Shown here: positions 28,501-43,500 of the stretch, one piece after another
Layout: each line of letters starts with the position of its first letter
Numbering within the stretch: position 1 is the stretch's first letter
Source of the DNA: Chiridota heheva
Lineage: Eukaryota > Echinodermata > Holothuroidea > Apodida > Chiridotidae
Direction: 5' to 3'
NCBI GenBank assembly: GCA_020152595.1
Contig: JAIGNY010002249.1
Span: 604,001-668,000 of the forward strand
Length of the DNA stretch: 64,000 nt
The notes under the pieces: model-generated
What the model was told of the DNA's origin: nothing
Databases searched by the model: none
Seen by the model: the letters and a program-made list of their open reading frames with translations, nothing else
Position numbers and translations under genes: made by a program

Positions 28501-31500
28501 GTCATAACGTCATTGCCAGTAGTGAATAAAGTTTCAATTTTCCTTCTTTGTCATTTTACCAGATGAGAAGCGTCTCACGGACCTCGTCTTTGAGTTTGAG
28601 GAAACTGATGCCCCACAACACGTTGGAGACATGTCAGTAGATGAGGTCATGACTATCATCAAGGATCTTGTACACTCCACTCTGGAAGCTGTTCAACCTG
28701 ACACTCCACGCAAGTTTGCTGATTGGGTAAAGGCACTGAAGTCCATGAATAACGAGACCATGCATGTTGTTTTTGATAAAGTCTACCATTGCGACCTCTA
28801 CTCAGAAGACTGTGCTAACATACCAGGAAAGGTTGATCTTGCTCGGTAAAAATGTTTTTATTTATACATGTAAATTCTTTTACGGATAAAAATCAATTAA
28901 TGGACCTAAAATTGACATTTGTTTTCAGTAGTCATTGATAAAAGAATTTGAAAACTTCGGTATTTTTTTTACATTGACTTACTATAATGGTCGTATCTAA
29001 AAAAAAAAATTGAGTTAGGAACTTACAGCTGAAAATCATTTAAAAGTAAACTGATCATTAATGGTAGAATAATCACGTCATTAAATTATTGAAATCTATT
29101 TGAAAGAGATTGTAGTCTATGAGTTATGGATTGTTTTGCATCAAATCATCAGCTTGAAACATTTGTTCTCAGAATTTCATTTGATGTTAAATAATTTTTA
29201 CTTCTATTTCAACAGTGAATATCTTTTTGATGGCCTGATGCAGTGCGGATCTCTTCCATGCTTCTCCGTTATGAACACAGCTATCATCAGCGGAATTATG
29301 CCCAAGCCTCTTGCCAACATTGTCATGTACACCTTTGCCTTCCGTGACTTCCCAACTATTGACCTGATCCAAGAAGGTGTTCGTATTGCTCACTTTAACC
29401 GCACTCGTGCCGTTTTCTTGCCACTCAGTACTCTCATCTTCAAGTTCTGGAGTGATCATCCTGAGATCCACAACGATCGTGATGTGAGTACAAATGTATT
29501 TCAAGAAAAGATGAACTCAAGTTGCAAACATCTCCTTTTGGTCATTGTCATGTTCTTGTGTAGGAGCAAAATTTACTTAAAACGCAAAGTTAAATAATTT
29601 TTCATTTTATTTGCTTCAGTAATGTATTATTTGTGATGGGTGGGAAATTACTATAAACTCTTTACTACTGACTGAAATTGATATGCTTGTAGTAGTCAGG
29701 CACTAACCAGTATGTTCTTAAAATTATTTCACCTCTGTTTTGGAGTTTTGGGTATTACATGTAACAAGAAAACGAACCACTTTATGCAACATGAAATAAA
29801 TTCAAAAAATTTAAACAAATATTGACATGCTCTCACCCAGGTGCCAGCACCAATCCGTGAGTTTACTCATCTTTTGAACACCATCATTGGCAAAGACTGT
29901 ACCCCCAACAGCTCTCCGAGGACCCCAGAATGGATCGAAGAAGAATACCAGATTCTTTTGGTTCTTAAGGTTAGTATTGATTTCATGATTGTTTGGTACT
30001 ATGTCATTAAAGAATTAGCGGTACTTTCTGCTGCATGTACTATTTCATATTGCCGTCTGTCATCATCTATGGTGGACATTATTGACCCCTTGATATATCC
30101 TTAAAGACGTTCTTAAATCCTTTGTGTTAAAAATGTGCAGTATAAATGATATCGGTTATAATGATATGTTTGAAAGGAATATACCATTTCATGTTAAAAA
30201 TGAATCAGTTATATTAGTCATGGATATTAATATTTGAAATGTTTTCTTAATTCAGACCATTGGCAACCTTGGTGTCATTGCCCAGAAGTATGATGAGTTG
30301 GATGTTTTGAAGAGGAACCACTTTGAACGTGATCTTCTTAGGTGCGCCCTCAACCAGAATGTTCCCCGCAACACCTCTCTTGCTGCTATCCAGGGGCTGA
30401 GACGTTTTGATGTCAGTACAACAGTAAAGGAAGGTCTCAAGGAGCTTTTCCTCGACAGCAGTATGTGCGTTGAACGCAGGATCGCTGCTTTCCTCATCTT
30501 CATGAAGGGATCAGGTGCTGAAGCTGCTGAACTTCGTGACATCTACGAAGCACTCAAGGAGGAACCATCTCAACAGTTTAAAGCCTTCACTTTCTCTTAC
30601 ATTGAGAATGTTTTGACAACTGATCAACCACCATGTCAAACGTAAGTCAGTTGCCTTGTAACTTGAGTGAAAAATATATATACACAAAGAAGAGCTTATT
30701 CTTTTCTTTGTTATTGATATTAGGTCAAACCTTTGAATGATCTAAAAATCTTTCATATGTCGTTAATCTCTTTAACCTAAAAGATTCAATTGAGAATCTT
30801 TTATTGTTGTGTTGTAACGTTTGTTCCAACTTTTTGTCATTATTAAATGCAACACCCCCCTCTGCATAGTCGCAACCACAGGGAAGACATCATTGTCACC
30901 CGCATTCACCTCGGCCACTTCTCTCTTACTCACTCCCATCTCTTATCCGGCTCCCCTGCCCCTCTCTGCCCCACTTGCAACATCGATCTCTCCAAGCATA
31001 TTTTATTAACTTGTCCCCTATACCAGAACTTTGAATCTCTTCTCACTCTCCTCAATCTCGGACCTATTTGAAAACAATTCTTGCTCAAACATTAACTTCC
31101 TCTGCAACAACAACCTCTTCCACCACATTTAATCTCCTCCCCTCCTACACCTTACCTTACACACCCCTTCCTTTTCACCTAACTTTTTCTCCCACATTCA
31201 GCCTTCCCATTTATCTCCCTTAGAAACCTTCCTTTTCCTCACTATTCTTACTCTTACACCATTATTTATTAACACCCTCTTGGCGCATTTGACTGATTGT
31301 TGCGGTGCCGTTAAACATGAACAATATCCTATTTGTTGTTAATCTTATCTATCATCTAAATTCACAGACTGAAAGATCAACTTACTCTTGCTCTGTCTGA
31401 GGAAGAACTTCCAAAATACCCCAAGAATATCTTCAAATACTCTCGCAATTTGGAAGTTTCAAAGAGATATATTCTTCCATACTTCAACACAACGATGGGT

Positions 31501-34500
31501 GGAGCTGTGGAGAGCAACATCATCTACAACCCCAAGACCATCATGCCACGTACCATGATGCTCAAGTACGCCGTCACTGCCCTTGGCCGAAACTGGGATC
31601 TTATCGAGGTATGTCAAAGAATATAATTTTGTAACTTTAGAAAAAAGTGAATTCTAAGAGTTTTTTTGTACCAATTGAGGAGTGTATTATCTTATCAGTT
31701 ATTGTACTATATGTTTATATCTTTGGTCTGAATATTTTATAAGGTTATATCAGATTGGAAAACAACGATCTTTAAGATGGAGTTTTGTTCATGAAAATAT
31801 GAATGAGTTGAATTAAATGTTCACATTCTGTAGTTGCATGCATCTTTCTTGAAATTATTTTGTAAACTTCTGGACTCCCCAACTTCATTTTCAGACTGGT
31901 CTTGACGTACAAGGATTTGAAGCCACTCTTGAAGCTATCTTTGGACCCCAAGGATTCATGCCAGACAACGTTCTTAACAGCATTTTCAAGAAACTTGATG
32001 AGACCGTGATGAACACTATCCGTTCTACAAGCTTCAAGATGGACTACATCAGCCAAATCATTGACTGGATCACCAACTCTCAAACCAAAGTAAAGGATAT
32101 TAAGCTTGCAAGCAGCGAGGCATACACTTCTTCTGTCAAGGGATCTGAGAAACTGCTTAAAAAGTTAGGAAAACTATCCAATGTTGTCTCTGAACCAACT
32201 CCAGAGTTTGAACCAGTGGTGGTATGTATTATTTCCGACTCTTATAGCTCCTTAAATTAAATGAATATTGCTTAAGAGTATGAATATTGCTCAAGAGTAT
32301 GAATATTGCTCAAGAGTATGAATATTGCCCAAGAGTATGAATTTGATCAAAGATAAAACAAACTTCTGAAGAAGTTCGGTCCCCACAATGTATTACTTAT
32401 CAGGCAATTTAAATTTTGAACTACAGAAATTTGATTCTTATTAAAAATCATAGAACAAAGAAAAATATTAAGTGGAGTTGTTACACATTTCCGTACAATC
32501 TTTTGATGATTTATTGGATAGAGGAGGTACAGCTTGAATTACTGATACAGTGGGGGATCCATTGAACCACATGTACAGTAAAAGTGAATATTGCATTTAG
32601 GTGAGCGTGGTACTTCTTGCCTACATGTACCCCAGTTAATAAAATCACTGGATTCATATTGCATCATTTTTAGCTCAACAAAGTTGAGGATATAAAATGG
32701 GAACTTTTCTGTTATATGTTCGTCTCCCATTTATGAATTGTATCTAGTCAGAGGTTTTGACCAAAGACTTCTGAAATTTGGCAGCCTTGAAAAGCATGAA
32801 AATCTCCACAAGGAGTATATTCAGTTTTTCATTTACTGTTTGCATACCTGAAATAGAGCAATTTTTATTTTCATGAAAATCTGCAGTCAAATCTGAAAAA
32901 TATGTGCTGATGTGTAAATAATTGCCTACAGTTGACTACTCACACTAGGGAATTGATAAGACACCAAGGAAGTACCATTTAGTTACACATTACAGTGCAC
33001 AATATCCTCTGTTGTGGTACGATTCCTGTTAATATCCCCTTGCTCGTTATCTTTGCCTGAGTGACTTGTCTTCATTGTTGCAATGTAAAGTAAACTTGTA
33101 AAGTTTTTTGCAGCTCTGGAGTTTCTTCAACTCTTAAGGTATAGCAAATGATAAAAAAACGTATTGATTTATAAAACTTTTTTGCTTTTTAAGTTGAAAT
33201 TTCAAATTAAGTGCTGTAATCTTCTGAAAAAGTAGAGAACTAAAGCTTTTATCTCCTGGTAATTTGTAGGAAGGAGACCTTCTCCCCCACCCTCCCCTTT
33301 AAATAAATGGTATGGAATTATCCTTCATTTCAGGAAATTTAAGTCAACAGAAATGAAGATGCAACCTTAAAAGATATCTTGTTAATTATCTTTTGAATGT
33401 GATGAAAATATCTTTATTTATACAAATTAATGCTGGAGGGGCCTGAAGTGTATTTCCTTGGATTTCATTGGGAAAGTTTCCTGGATTTCAATAGATTTTT
33501 CTCTCAAGCAAAGTAAACTGCTTTTAACCAACAAAAATAAGAAAATTGCAAGACAGTCAATACTTAAACAAGTATTGTCAATATGAAAGATTTAAATATT
33601 GTTTTCACTAAAAAAGTGTTGTGAAGGGGGATAGAGTATACTTCCTGCGAACCCAGGGGGACAATCCCCCAAATTCCACAGGTTTTTCCTTTTCTGGGGG
33701 GAAATTTATTATTTTTAGCTAACACATGTGTAGACAAGAGTCAATTGAATCTCCAAACAGCTTTGATTTTGACATCAGCTGCCTCCAGCTGAATTTACAC
33801 ATTTTAATGGAAAATAACTTGGGTCTTTTGGGTTGGGGGCATGGCCTCATACAGCAGACATGTGTGAAAGCCTTGCTTATTGTTTAGTTCCACCAAGGAT
33901 GTGACACTGTTCACACATCCTTGGTTTCACATCATATGATTGGTGCATTTTCAGACAAACTAATTAAAAGAAAGGATGTACAATGTTAAAGTATAATCAA
34001 TGGGAATATCGCAAAGAATAAATTGCTTGTAATAAAATGCTATTAAACAATGGTAGACCATACAAATATTTTAGTATGCAAAACTTAACTTGAAAATGGC
34101 AACTCCCCATTTCATCTTCCTTTGATATCATCTTTACTATTTTGAACATTTTTGTGATTAAGATGAGCTTTAGTATCATTAATGTTCCGGTTTCCCTTGA
34201 CAGCCTGCAAATCTTCTTCCACGTGACGTCCAGCGTAACATCGACAACATCCACGAGACCGTCAATGCTGAGCAGACTGAGCGCCTTGCCTCCATGTACT
34301 TAAAGGTTCTTGGAAATGAACTTGGATTTTTCACTCTTGATGACTTGAAGAGCATGGTTCCAACCATCACCAAGGATGATATCATTAGCATGATGGTTAA
34401 GGTAATTTGATCTACTTTTGTGAAATGCAGGTCATCCTAAAGTGTCATCCTTTTCTTACAAATATCAGATATGTAAAATTCAATTCACCCTCAGATGAAA

Positions 34501-37500
34501 CTAATATTATATGATTAGCAGTGAATACGGTGACACCCTGAACAAATTGTTGAGTACAATTCTGTGAAGTTAAACATAATTCATACTTTTTCACAACATG
34601 GCACAAAAAATTGACATGAATTATCTTTTGATTGATAGGCAACTGAAAAACTGACAGAGGGAGTTGATTACAACACCACACGCTCAGTGATCTTCATGGA
34701 TCGTGAACTTATCATCCCTACTGGAGTTGGTCTTCCTTTGAACTGCACTGCCAGCGGTACTGCAGTCGTAGGACTCAAATCTCGTGGTAAATTGTCCATC
34801 AATATCCCCAAGATTGAAGCTGCAGGACGTATTGCACCAAGCATGGCCGTTGAAGTAAATGGTGCTATGGGTATCACCCTCCCAGCAACCAGGCAGCGCT
34901 CTGGTATCATGATGGATGCTCGTGTATACCACAAATCTGAAATTGAGGGCAGTGTTACTCTGGACGGTCCACACATCAAGGTTCAACTGAAGAAACTGAA
35001 CAAGCCTATCAACCTTCTCAACTTCTCCACCAGCTATTGGCTGTTGAAACCTACTGGTGAAGCCCTTTACATTCCAGGAATACTCCGTGATAATGTTAAG
35101 GTATGCTTCTGTGCCCTATTCCAAACAACTATTCACTATTTGAATAATAATTGACTTGCTAAAAGCTGAGAAAAGAGTCAAATTATCATCTTCGGAGAAA
35201 TATGTCTATGAATGAATGAGTTCCTTGTTTCATGAATTGCTGCAAAGACTTTAAGAAATTTTTTAGATGATTTTTTTTGTATTGTGGCGTAATGGTTGCT
35301 ATGATGAATTTCAAGATTTGTGCAGTTTCTTGTGCATTAAATTAATCTTGTATTTATTTTGAAGGTTGAGAAATGCTCCAATGTTGGCAACATCTTGGGT
35401 GTTGACATGTGCATCGGTTTTGCTTACCCAAATGCCAGCTATGCTGAACTGGCTCCTCGTTTCCCATTGACTGGCCCAATGAGCTTAAACGTTACTCTCA
35501 TTGATGTTGATCCGTAAGTATTAAGATAATCATACCTTTTTAATACGATTTCTATTGATATTATTTTCTCTTGGTCACTGGATTTCTTTTTGTCTTTAGG
35601 TGGTGTTATGCCAGTACACAATTAAAACTAAGTGTATTTTTTTTGATGTACTTGAAGATTACCTTGAAGGAGCATTAGGCCGAAATTTAAGGGCGTATTT
35701 TTGATAAAATCAAATGCTTATCTAGCACGCAATGGTATAGCAATTTTGTGGTAAATATGAATATCCAATTAGCCTTTGCCTTCACGTCATCTGTAGGCTA
35801 TCGAGGCATGAAGTTTATTGATCTTTTGTGGAAAATATTTCTGTGAAATTTGCAAAAATGAGCGCCTCACTTTTCGGGCTAGTGCTCCTTTAGCAAATAT
35901 CTTTGATTGCAGTTATGAACCGATAATCATGGTAGAAAGAAATACTGTGGGCTGAATAGTGAAATGCAAGTGTTTAATTAGAAATACTGTAGGCTGAATA
36001 GTGAAATGCAAGTGTTTAATTGGAAATACTGTATGCTGAATAGTGACATGCAAGTGTTTAATTAGAATTACTGTAGGCTGAATAGTGAAATGCAAGTGTT
36101 TGATTAGAAATACTGTAGGCTGAATAGTAAAATGCAAGTGTTTAATTTGCTCAAATGTGAAATGAGTCAAAAGGGTGAGTTTTTACCAGTTGTTATACAA
36201 ATATGATGTGAGTTGTGAGTGTGAGAAACAGTGTTTTTTAGCTAATCATGTAGTTCAGAAAAGTATGTTTGTGAAATTTGATCAACTTTTAATTAAATTA
36301 TATGTGGGGTGCTCCCCATGCGCCCTATTTCTATATGAATAGCCCACATGCATGACGGAAACTGTCGATTGATCTTGTTTTTTTCAGATCCTTGGAAGCA
36401 TACACTTTTGAGGCTCAGTACAAGACCATCAAAACCACAGACAACCAGAAAGCACCCAAAAAGAAGGCATTTGGCAGCATTGGCAAAGCAAAGAAAGCTC
36501 AAGCCCCTCTTGAGATCATCGATGTTATTTCAGTCAACTTCTCTGCTCCAGGTAAGCCCTATTTTGACTTCTGTATTTCTATTACTAAAGTTGAAATAGC
36601 TGCATATGAGCGCAATAGTGATCTTAAAATATTTGGAGTATCAAAACATACTGGAGTGAAATGCTGATAACATTGTCTATATTATTTCATAGGCATGTAA
36701 CTTTAGAACCAATCAGGAAAACATATTGATTGGTTTGTTTGATTGAATTGCAACCTGTTGGGTGTGATGCTCAAAGAGAGGTATCAGTAATTTAGTCGAA
36801 AAAGAGTGACCCTTGCATGAATTTATACCAAGAAGTACAAATTATGGCCTCTTGCTCTTTTGCATGTTCACAGGTGAACATCTTACAAGGGAAATCTCTT
36901 CACTTCTCACCTTCCACCGCAACCGCACTGAGGCCAAATGGACTTTCACCATCCCCGAGGTCCAGGGCCTTGAAATCTTTGCTGGAATCTTGAATGTGGG
37001 CAACCCAGTCACTGGCGAAAAGGGATACCACGTTGTGGCAAATGCTACCTTTAACGATATCAAAGCCTCCAGTTCACTTACCCTGAAGGGACTGAATTCT
37101 GCCGAGAAGACAAACTACACAGCTGTCTTCAACTCCTCCATCCAAGAGCTTTACTATTCTGTTGTCGGCCAGTACATTGCTACAGAAAACTTCAAAATTG
37201 CCAGTGTCAATGACACTTACTACTGGTCAGTTTATTTCCCATTTGTATTTACACCTCTTCTAGTCCATGCAATAAAATGAGATTATTTTACCATCATTTT
37301 GTGTTAGTTAAGCTACTGTATTAATGATCTTGTGTTGTACATGTCACTTAATAAAGAGACATAAATTGTAAATCTCCGCAATATCCTTACCAATGTTGAT
37401 ATGCTTATTTTTAAGCCCATATTTTCTGTGTTATTAATTATGCGGGATAAAATGTTTTTCACTATAATTTCTAATCCTTCATTATTCTCCTTACAGGGAT

Positions 37501-40500
37501 GATGAGACACCCATCATGGACCAGATCTTATTCTGGAGATCAGGATACAGCATCAACCACGAGAAATACCGAAGCTCCTCTGTTGTTCTTAAAGAAACAT
37601 CCACTGTCGAGGGCATGAATGATTACTCTGTTGATCGTAAGCTCACCATGAAAACATGTGGACAGACGTTTACTATCGAGAATGAGATTCACAATCAGCC
37701 TTTGTCTTATGATGGTGATATCAGAGTCAAATTCAGCAACCAAGTAATTGTAAGTGTTATTAAAGAGTTTAAGAGGTTTTCAATTTTTGAGAGGTTCCTG
37801 TATAATTCCTTTCTTGGTACTAGTCAATTGTGAAGCCATAGTTTTATTTGAATGTGTATATCCCTTTCAGATTACTTTGATATCAAACAGCGTCGATTTT
37901 TCCTGAGACTTGAAGGTTGCAGGTTTCAACGCTTAAAGTGGTCCTCCCATGCCTTCTAAAAAAACTGAGATTTAACGTGTTATAGGTTTTTCATATTCCT
38001 AAATTCAATAATCCATCAAGAAAGCCCGGAAATAAGTCCATTTCCATGATGAAAAAGGAATTAGAAATTGATCATTTATTGCTTGCTTCGAAAAAAAGTT
38101 TACAGGGATTAGTGATGTTATAACAGTTTGCTACGTCATTTCAGGGACTACTGATCGTAAACAATGCATCACACCCATACTAACCACGTACAAATAGCGT
38201 CTGATTACGAACGTTTTTCGAGCTATTTTTTTTGCAAGTAATATTTTGTTAAACATAATCAAACTGAAGTGTTTGCAACAACATCTACTTTCTTTTTGGT
38301 CTAATGGAAATAATAAAGTTTTATTTATCAATGTTCAAGTCTCTGTCGCTTGGCGTTTAGCCAACAGGCCTAGTACATGAACTGAAGAATCATGCAATCC
38401 ATTTTATGTTTTTGCACTTGAATTGTAAGTTTTTGAAAATTGTATTAGTTTACTTTTAAATGGCTTGGCATATGGACACAATGATTACAATTCAGTTCTA
38501 TTTGATCAATTTTTCTTCCTTCGATCATATTTCACACAATATATAAAATAAATTACACAAATTTTCAACTGATTAAGTTGCCCAGTCGGTTACGGCTTGG
38601 TCTTTTGAGCGAGACGTTATGAGTTTGAATCTCACTGAGTCTTCTTTTGTTTTTTTCTTCCTTTGTTTCTTTCATTTAAATTTGTATTACTCGCAAAACA
38701 GTAAAAATTTCATGCCAGAGACGATGCGGTCAAGTTACTGTTTAAATTAAACGAACAGTGGTAGCAATTTGGCATGAGCTGAATATGACACTGTACCCGG
38801 TAAGCCCTGAAAACACGGTTCAAGTGCACAAAACACGTACAGAATTGTCTCGTTTTGGTGCTCTTTGCCATTGATAAACGACTTTTAGTTTGAGAATTTA
38901 TAGTACTGCATCCTCCAACTACACAATGCTGCGGCATTTTGTTTAATATTTGCTTGAAAAATATAATATTTTAGAAAAACAAACAGAGATGCTATCAATA
39001 CTAGTTGTGAAATTTCAATGGTGGACACAAAGTTATACGTGGCATTGATGCATTGTTGACATACAGGTGTTCCCAAAATGACGTCATTGCATATTGCGCC
39101 TTATTTGCGATTTTCTCGCAATCGATTGGGTTTTGTGCAGAAAAAGTCACGGATTTTGGAAATCAATAAACCTAATTAACATATTTAACATAAGTTCCGA
39201 CCCCCATGGCACGACCACTTTGATAATATTTACCACTCCGATAACACAATAACTGATTTTAATGTTTGATTAAATTTATCATATCGTAAAACTCGAGTGA
39301 AACAATAACTACAACTGAGGAAAGACACAAGTATGTGCTACTGCAGTTATTATGGCACTGTAAATGATGTGTAGAATTTAAATTGGGAGAATTTAAAATA
39401 TGAGATAGCAGCCTGAAACTGTGTTTAACCTTTTTCAGGATTTCCCAATCGTCAGCGGAAGCTACACTGTGAGGAAAGATTTTGAATCTGACATCCATAA
39501 GACAGTGAGGCTTGCCAAGCTTACCCGCGGATCCCATTCCGTCTACCTTAAAAGTGAATACGATGTGTCTCTAGTGAGCGAATCTGTTGCAACAAAACGC
39601 GTTTCAGTCATGACACTCGGATACACAGGTGAAGAGAGGATTTTGAAGAAAGCATTCCAGCAATATGCGACAGAGGAAGCTCTCTTGGGTAAGCTTAGAA
39701 TTGATCAAATTATCAGAAATAGCACTTAAAGTATTATAAATGAGGGGTTGAAATCTTAAGGGATCGGGGAGATTTCAGTAGCTCAGACTTAAAATGGTGC
39801 TCAAAAAACTTTAAAAAGTATGGGATAGAAGCTTGGCCCTCATTCTGTTTTACTGGCTCTTTTGTTTGCATTGCAAAATAATTTTTGCAGCGGTAGATCA
39901 CATATAAGAATATTAAATTAAACTTTTGAAGAAACTGATTGAAAGGAGATCAATTTGATAATGAAATAGTAAACTGGGTGTGGTTTCATCTCCACCTTGT
40001 CACATACAGAAAAAATATCGTCTTACATTAGTTTAACTAAATCTGCCATTCGAAGATAATAGTTCATTACTTTCTCATGTCTTCTTGCAGCTCTCTATGG
40101 TGACCAGGCATATGAAAACACACCCGTGGATATCAACATGTCTGTACTATCTGTCTACGTCAATGATATTGGAGAAATTGGTAATCATTCTTTGAGCATG
40201 AATGTGTCTCTGCCATGGCTCAACAATTCACGCATTGGATGGGGATTCATTACACGCTACATCAACGAGACTTCTCTTCCAGACAATGAGTACAAATACA
40301 GAGTCCAGCTCCAGTCCAGTCTTCCAATCCTTAATGTAAGTTGATATAGTCTATAACTAAACATCATCTAATCCCCAATAAATGATTTGATATGCATATT
40401 TCTTTCTATACAAAATGTTGCATTTCAAATTATATGTACTTTCCTGTGACTGTACAATACCTATATCTCCACCTATTATAAAGAAAAAGAAAGCCAAAAC

Positions 40501-43500
40501 TTCTTTAATCTTTTTTTTTCTTTCACTGTCACAATTGAATGCCTCCTGTTTTTCTATATGTGCTATGCCATTCTTTTAGACAAGTGACAGACAGGTCAGA
40601 TGATGTATTGCCAGAAAATAAACTGTGTTTATAAATTTGTATTATACTAGTATAGCTAAGTTTAGCCTGAAGAATTGAAGTTGTTTGAAATTGTAGGTGT
40701 TTATTCTAATGTATAGATTTTTACAATTAATTTGTTATCACTTAATTCAAAAAATATATGTGGATATAAATACACCCACAAAGTTTTAAGTTTATTAAGA
40801 AATAATGATTGAAAAGCAAGTCTCCTGGATGGGTCTGTATACAAACTTATTTCATTCTCTCTTGGCATCAATGACATGTTTATAATATATATGGTATCCC
40901 TTTTTTAGGTTGAATTTGCAAATGAAGTGACCCTTCTTAAGGATGTGGAAGGACTGCAGATGATCTTCCATCATGACACCAAGGAGCGCCGCTATGGCAA
41001 ACATATGGATATTGATACCCGCATGATCTTGTCTGTGGAACAACCTAAGGTTGCTATGGAGTACAGCTTCACCAGCCCCATGTACAGTATGTCTGGCATG
41101 ATTGGCATTGCAAATGATACCCGCAAGGGGTTCTCTATCATGAACTCCAATAACCAGACCACCAACTTCATTGAGGCCATCACTACCTTCGGGCAGGATT
41201 GTAAGTGCCTCAATTGCAAATATTAAATATTCATTAATTATGTCACCATTAATTATCTAAATATCCAAAGCGCTATGAATTTTTGGACAAAATCAGAAGA
41301 AGATAAATATATTCAAACTCAACCTTTCTTAAATATGACCTACTGAATAGGGAAATACGAATGTTATATTTCTGTGCATGTGTAGTAGAATATTAATATA
41401 AAGGTGATATTTCTTTGCATCTGTGGTAAAATCTGAATGTGTGAATTGATAGTTTACTCCCACCCCCCTCCACCCGCTGGGGCCATGTCAGTTTAATTCA
41501 ATAAATTTGTGAAAAATGTGTGTTATCTTCCAAGGGCTCTTACATATACTCCCAGTGGTACAGCATGCACTAAATGTAAATTGCCAAGTCCTTTGTGTGC
41601 CACCCAGTCAAATTGTCTTGTGTAGACTCTACGTAATAGGTTTTTATAATTTGTTTCCCTTAAAATGATTTTAACCGTCATTCTTTCTATAGATCTCATA
41701 CTTATTTGTCTTAATAATTACCTCTGCAAAGTACGTCTGCTCTGTATGATCACCTTTTATATTAGGATTGAAAATAGGCTTTTGTGATTGTGAAGTAAAT
41801 GTATTCCTCCCTGTTCTTTTTTCTTTAGTCTACTGGACCTTCAAGCCATACCAAAATGCATCCATTGGAGCACACATCACACACCGATATTTGAATGTGT
41901 CTGCTGACAACTTCATTCATCTTGATGGACCCATCACTGAGTTCAGCCTTGTCCAGGTGCCATTTACCATCCGTGCTGTCCTAAACAAGACCCTCCACAA
42001 GGAGTTCCCAGAGCTGCTGGACATGGCCAGGGAGGTATCATATAAGATTACCAACTCCAGCTTGACCATTGGCCAAACTATGATTGTCAAGATCCCGTAT
42101 GTTTTGAATGCTACATTCAACCACAAGTTGTTTATAGATGAAGACAATTTGGATCACACTCTCCTCATTGATATGCATAATTCCAAGGCAGAATTTGTTG
42201 TTGAATACTCGATGGTAGGTGTCAACAGTAATTTGATTACCAAAGCTGGTGTGTTGTCCAACATCGGTGAATTGGTTGTTCTCAGGAGTAACACAACCTC
42301 TAAAGTAAAGATAGGCAAAAATACAGAAATGTCAACATTCCATCTCACGAAATTGGCCAGCCCATACCTAGGAAATGCCACCTTCACCGTGAACCATGTC
42401 GTGGATGCCCTTCGCACACTTTCACGCTTTGAAAGAGTGGTTCTCAACATCACAGGCAATGTAGAATCCATCATTGGCTCTGCAGAAACAAAAACCGGTT
42501 ATGAATTAACCAACTTCCGCAGAATTTTCAAGTTTGAGCGAGCGTTCTTTTTCTTGGAAAACGCTATCACATCCCGATTCCTCAACTGGACCACTGAAAA
42601 TGGTTTTGAGGGAACTGGGTTCAGTGAGATTGATGTACTGGATAAATTAAACATTTACAATAAGGCACAGCTTACTTCTAGATTCTTGAACTACACAATG
42701 GATGCTGGAACAACATTTAACAATGTCAATGGTTTGATCAACTTTGACAGTGCAAAAAGCCAGAACATTTTTAAAGTTGATTCCGTGCTTGGTTCAGCCC
42801 AATACGATGCTGGTTTTGACACAAGGGATGTCAATTCTCCTGTCACCTTTGAGCGTGTGAATGGCTCATCTAATTTCGTTGTCAGTTCCAAACTTTTAAA
42901 TGCAACCCTTCTCAACAGCTTGGAGTTTGATGGATTCCAAAGGTGGTCTACCTTTAACCGTATCAATGGCAGCCAGAGTTGGTCAATGAACTCGATTCTT
43001 GGAACTGGTGAGATAAAACAGAGCATCCAATTTAACCGTTTCGTCGACATTACACATTGGGATAGCATTATTGCTCATCTTGAGCACCACTTTGAAGGAA
43101 AGTACCTTGGTAAAGCTGACCTTGTCCAAGACTACAGCATTACAGACAACAGCGGCATTCTGGCTTTCGAAAATGCTCTCATGGAGGTAAATGGTGAAAT
43201 GAAAAGTCGCTTTATCAACTCCACAATTGAAGCTGGTGGCCGTATTAAGAGAATGAATGGGCCTCTGGACGCAGACCTCATCTCTTTGATTTCAAACTAT
43301 GATCTTACATCACCTGTCATGAGCATTACTGGTGAGTCTCTCACTCAGACAAGGAGGATGCGAGGATTTGCCAACTTCAAGAGCTATGTCAATTCGTGGA
43401 ATCATACTTGGACCACCCCAGTAGGATCTGTTTTCCTGAATCTTGGACAAGAACTCACCAACTTTGAAAACATCACTGTTTTTGAATCTGCTAACAACAC

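Noticed and set aside
35913..36170. ORF with five 14-residue repeats
   Set aside because: Product of the 42 bp intron minisatellite, antisense to the gene.
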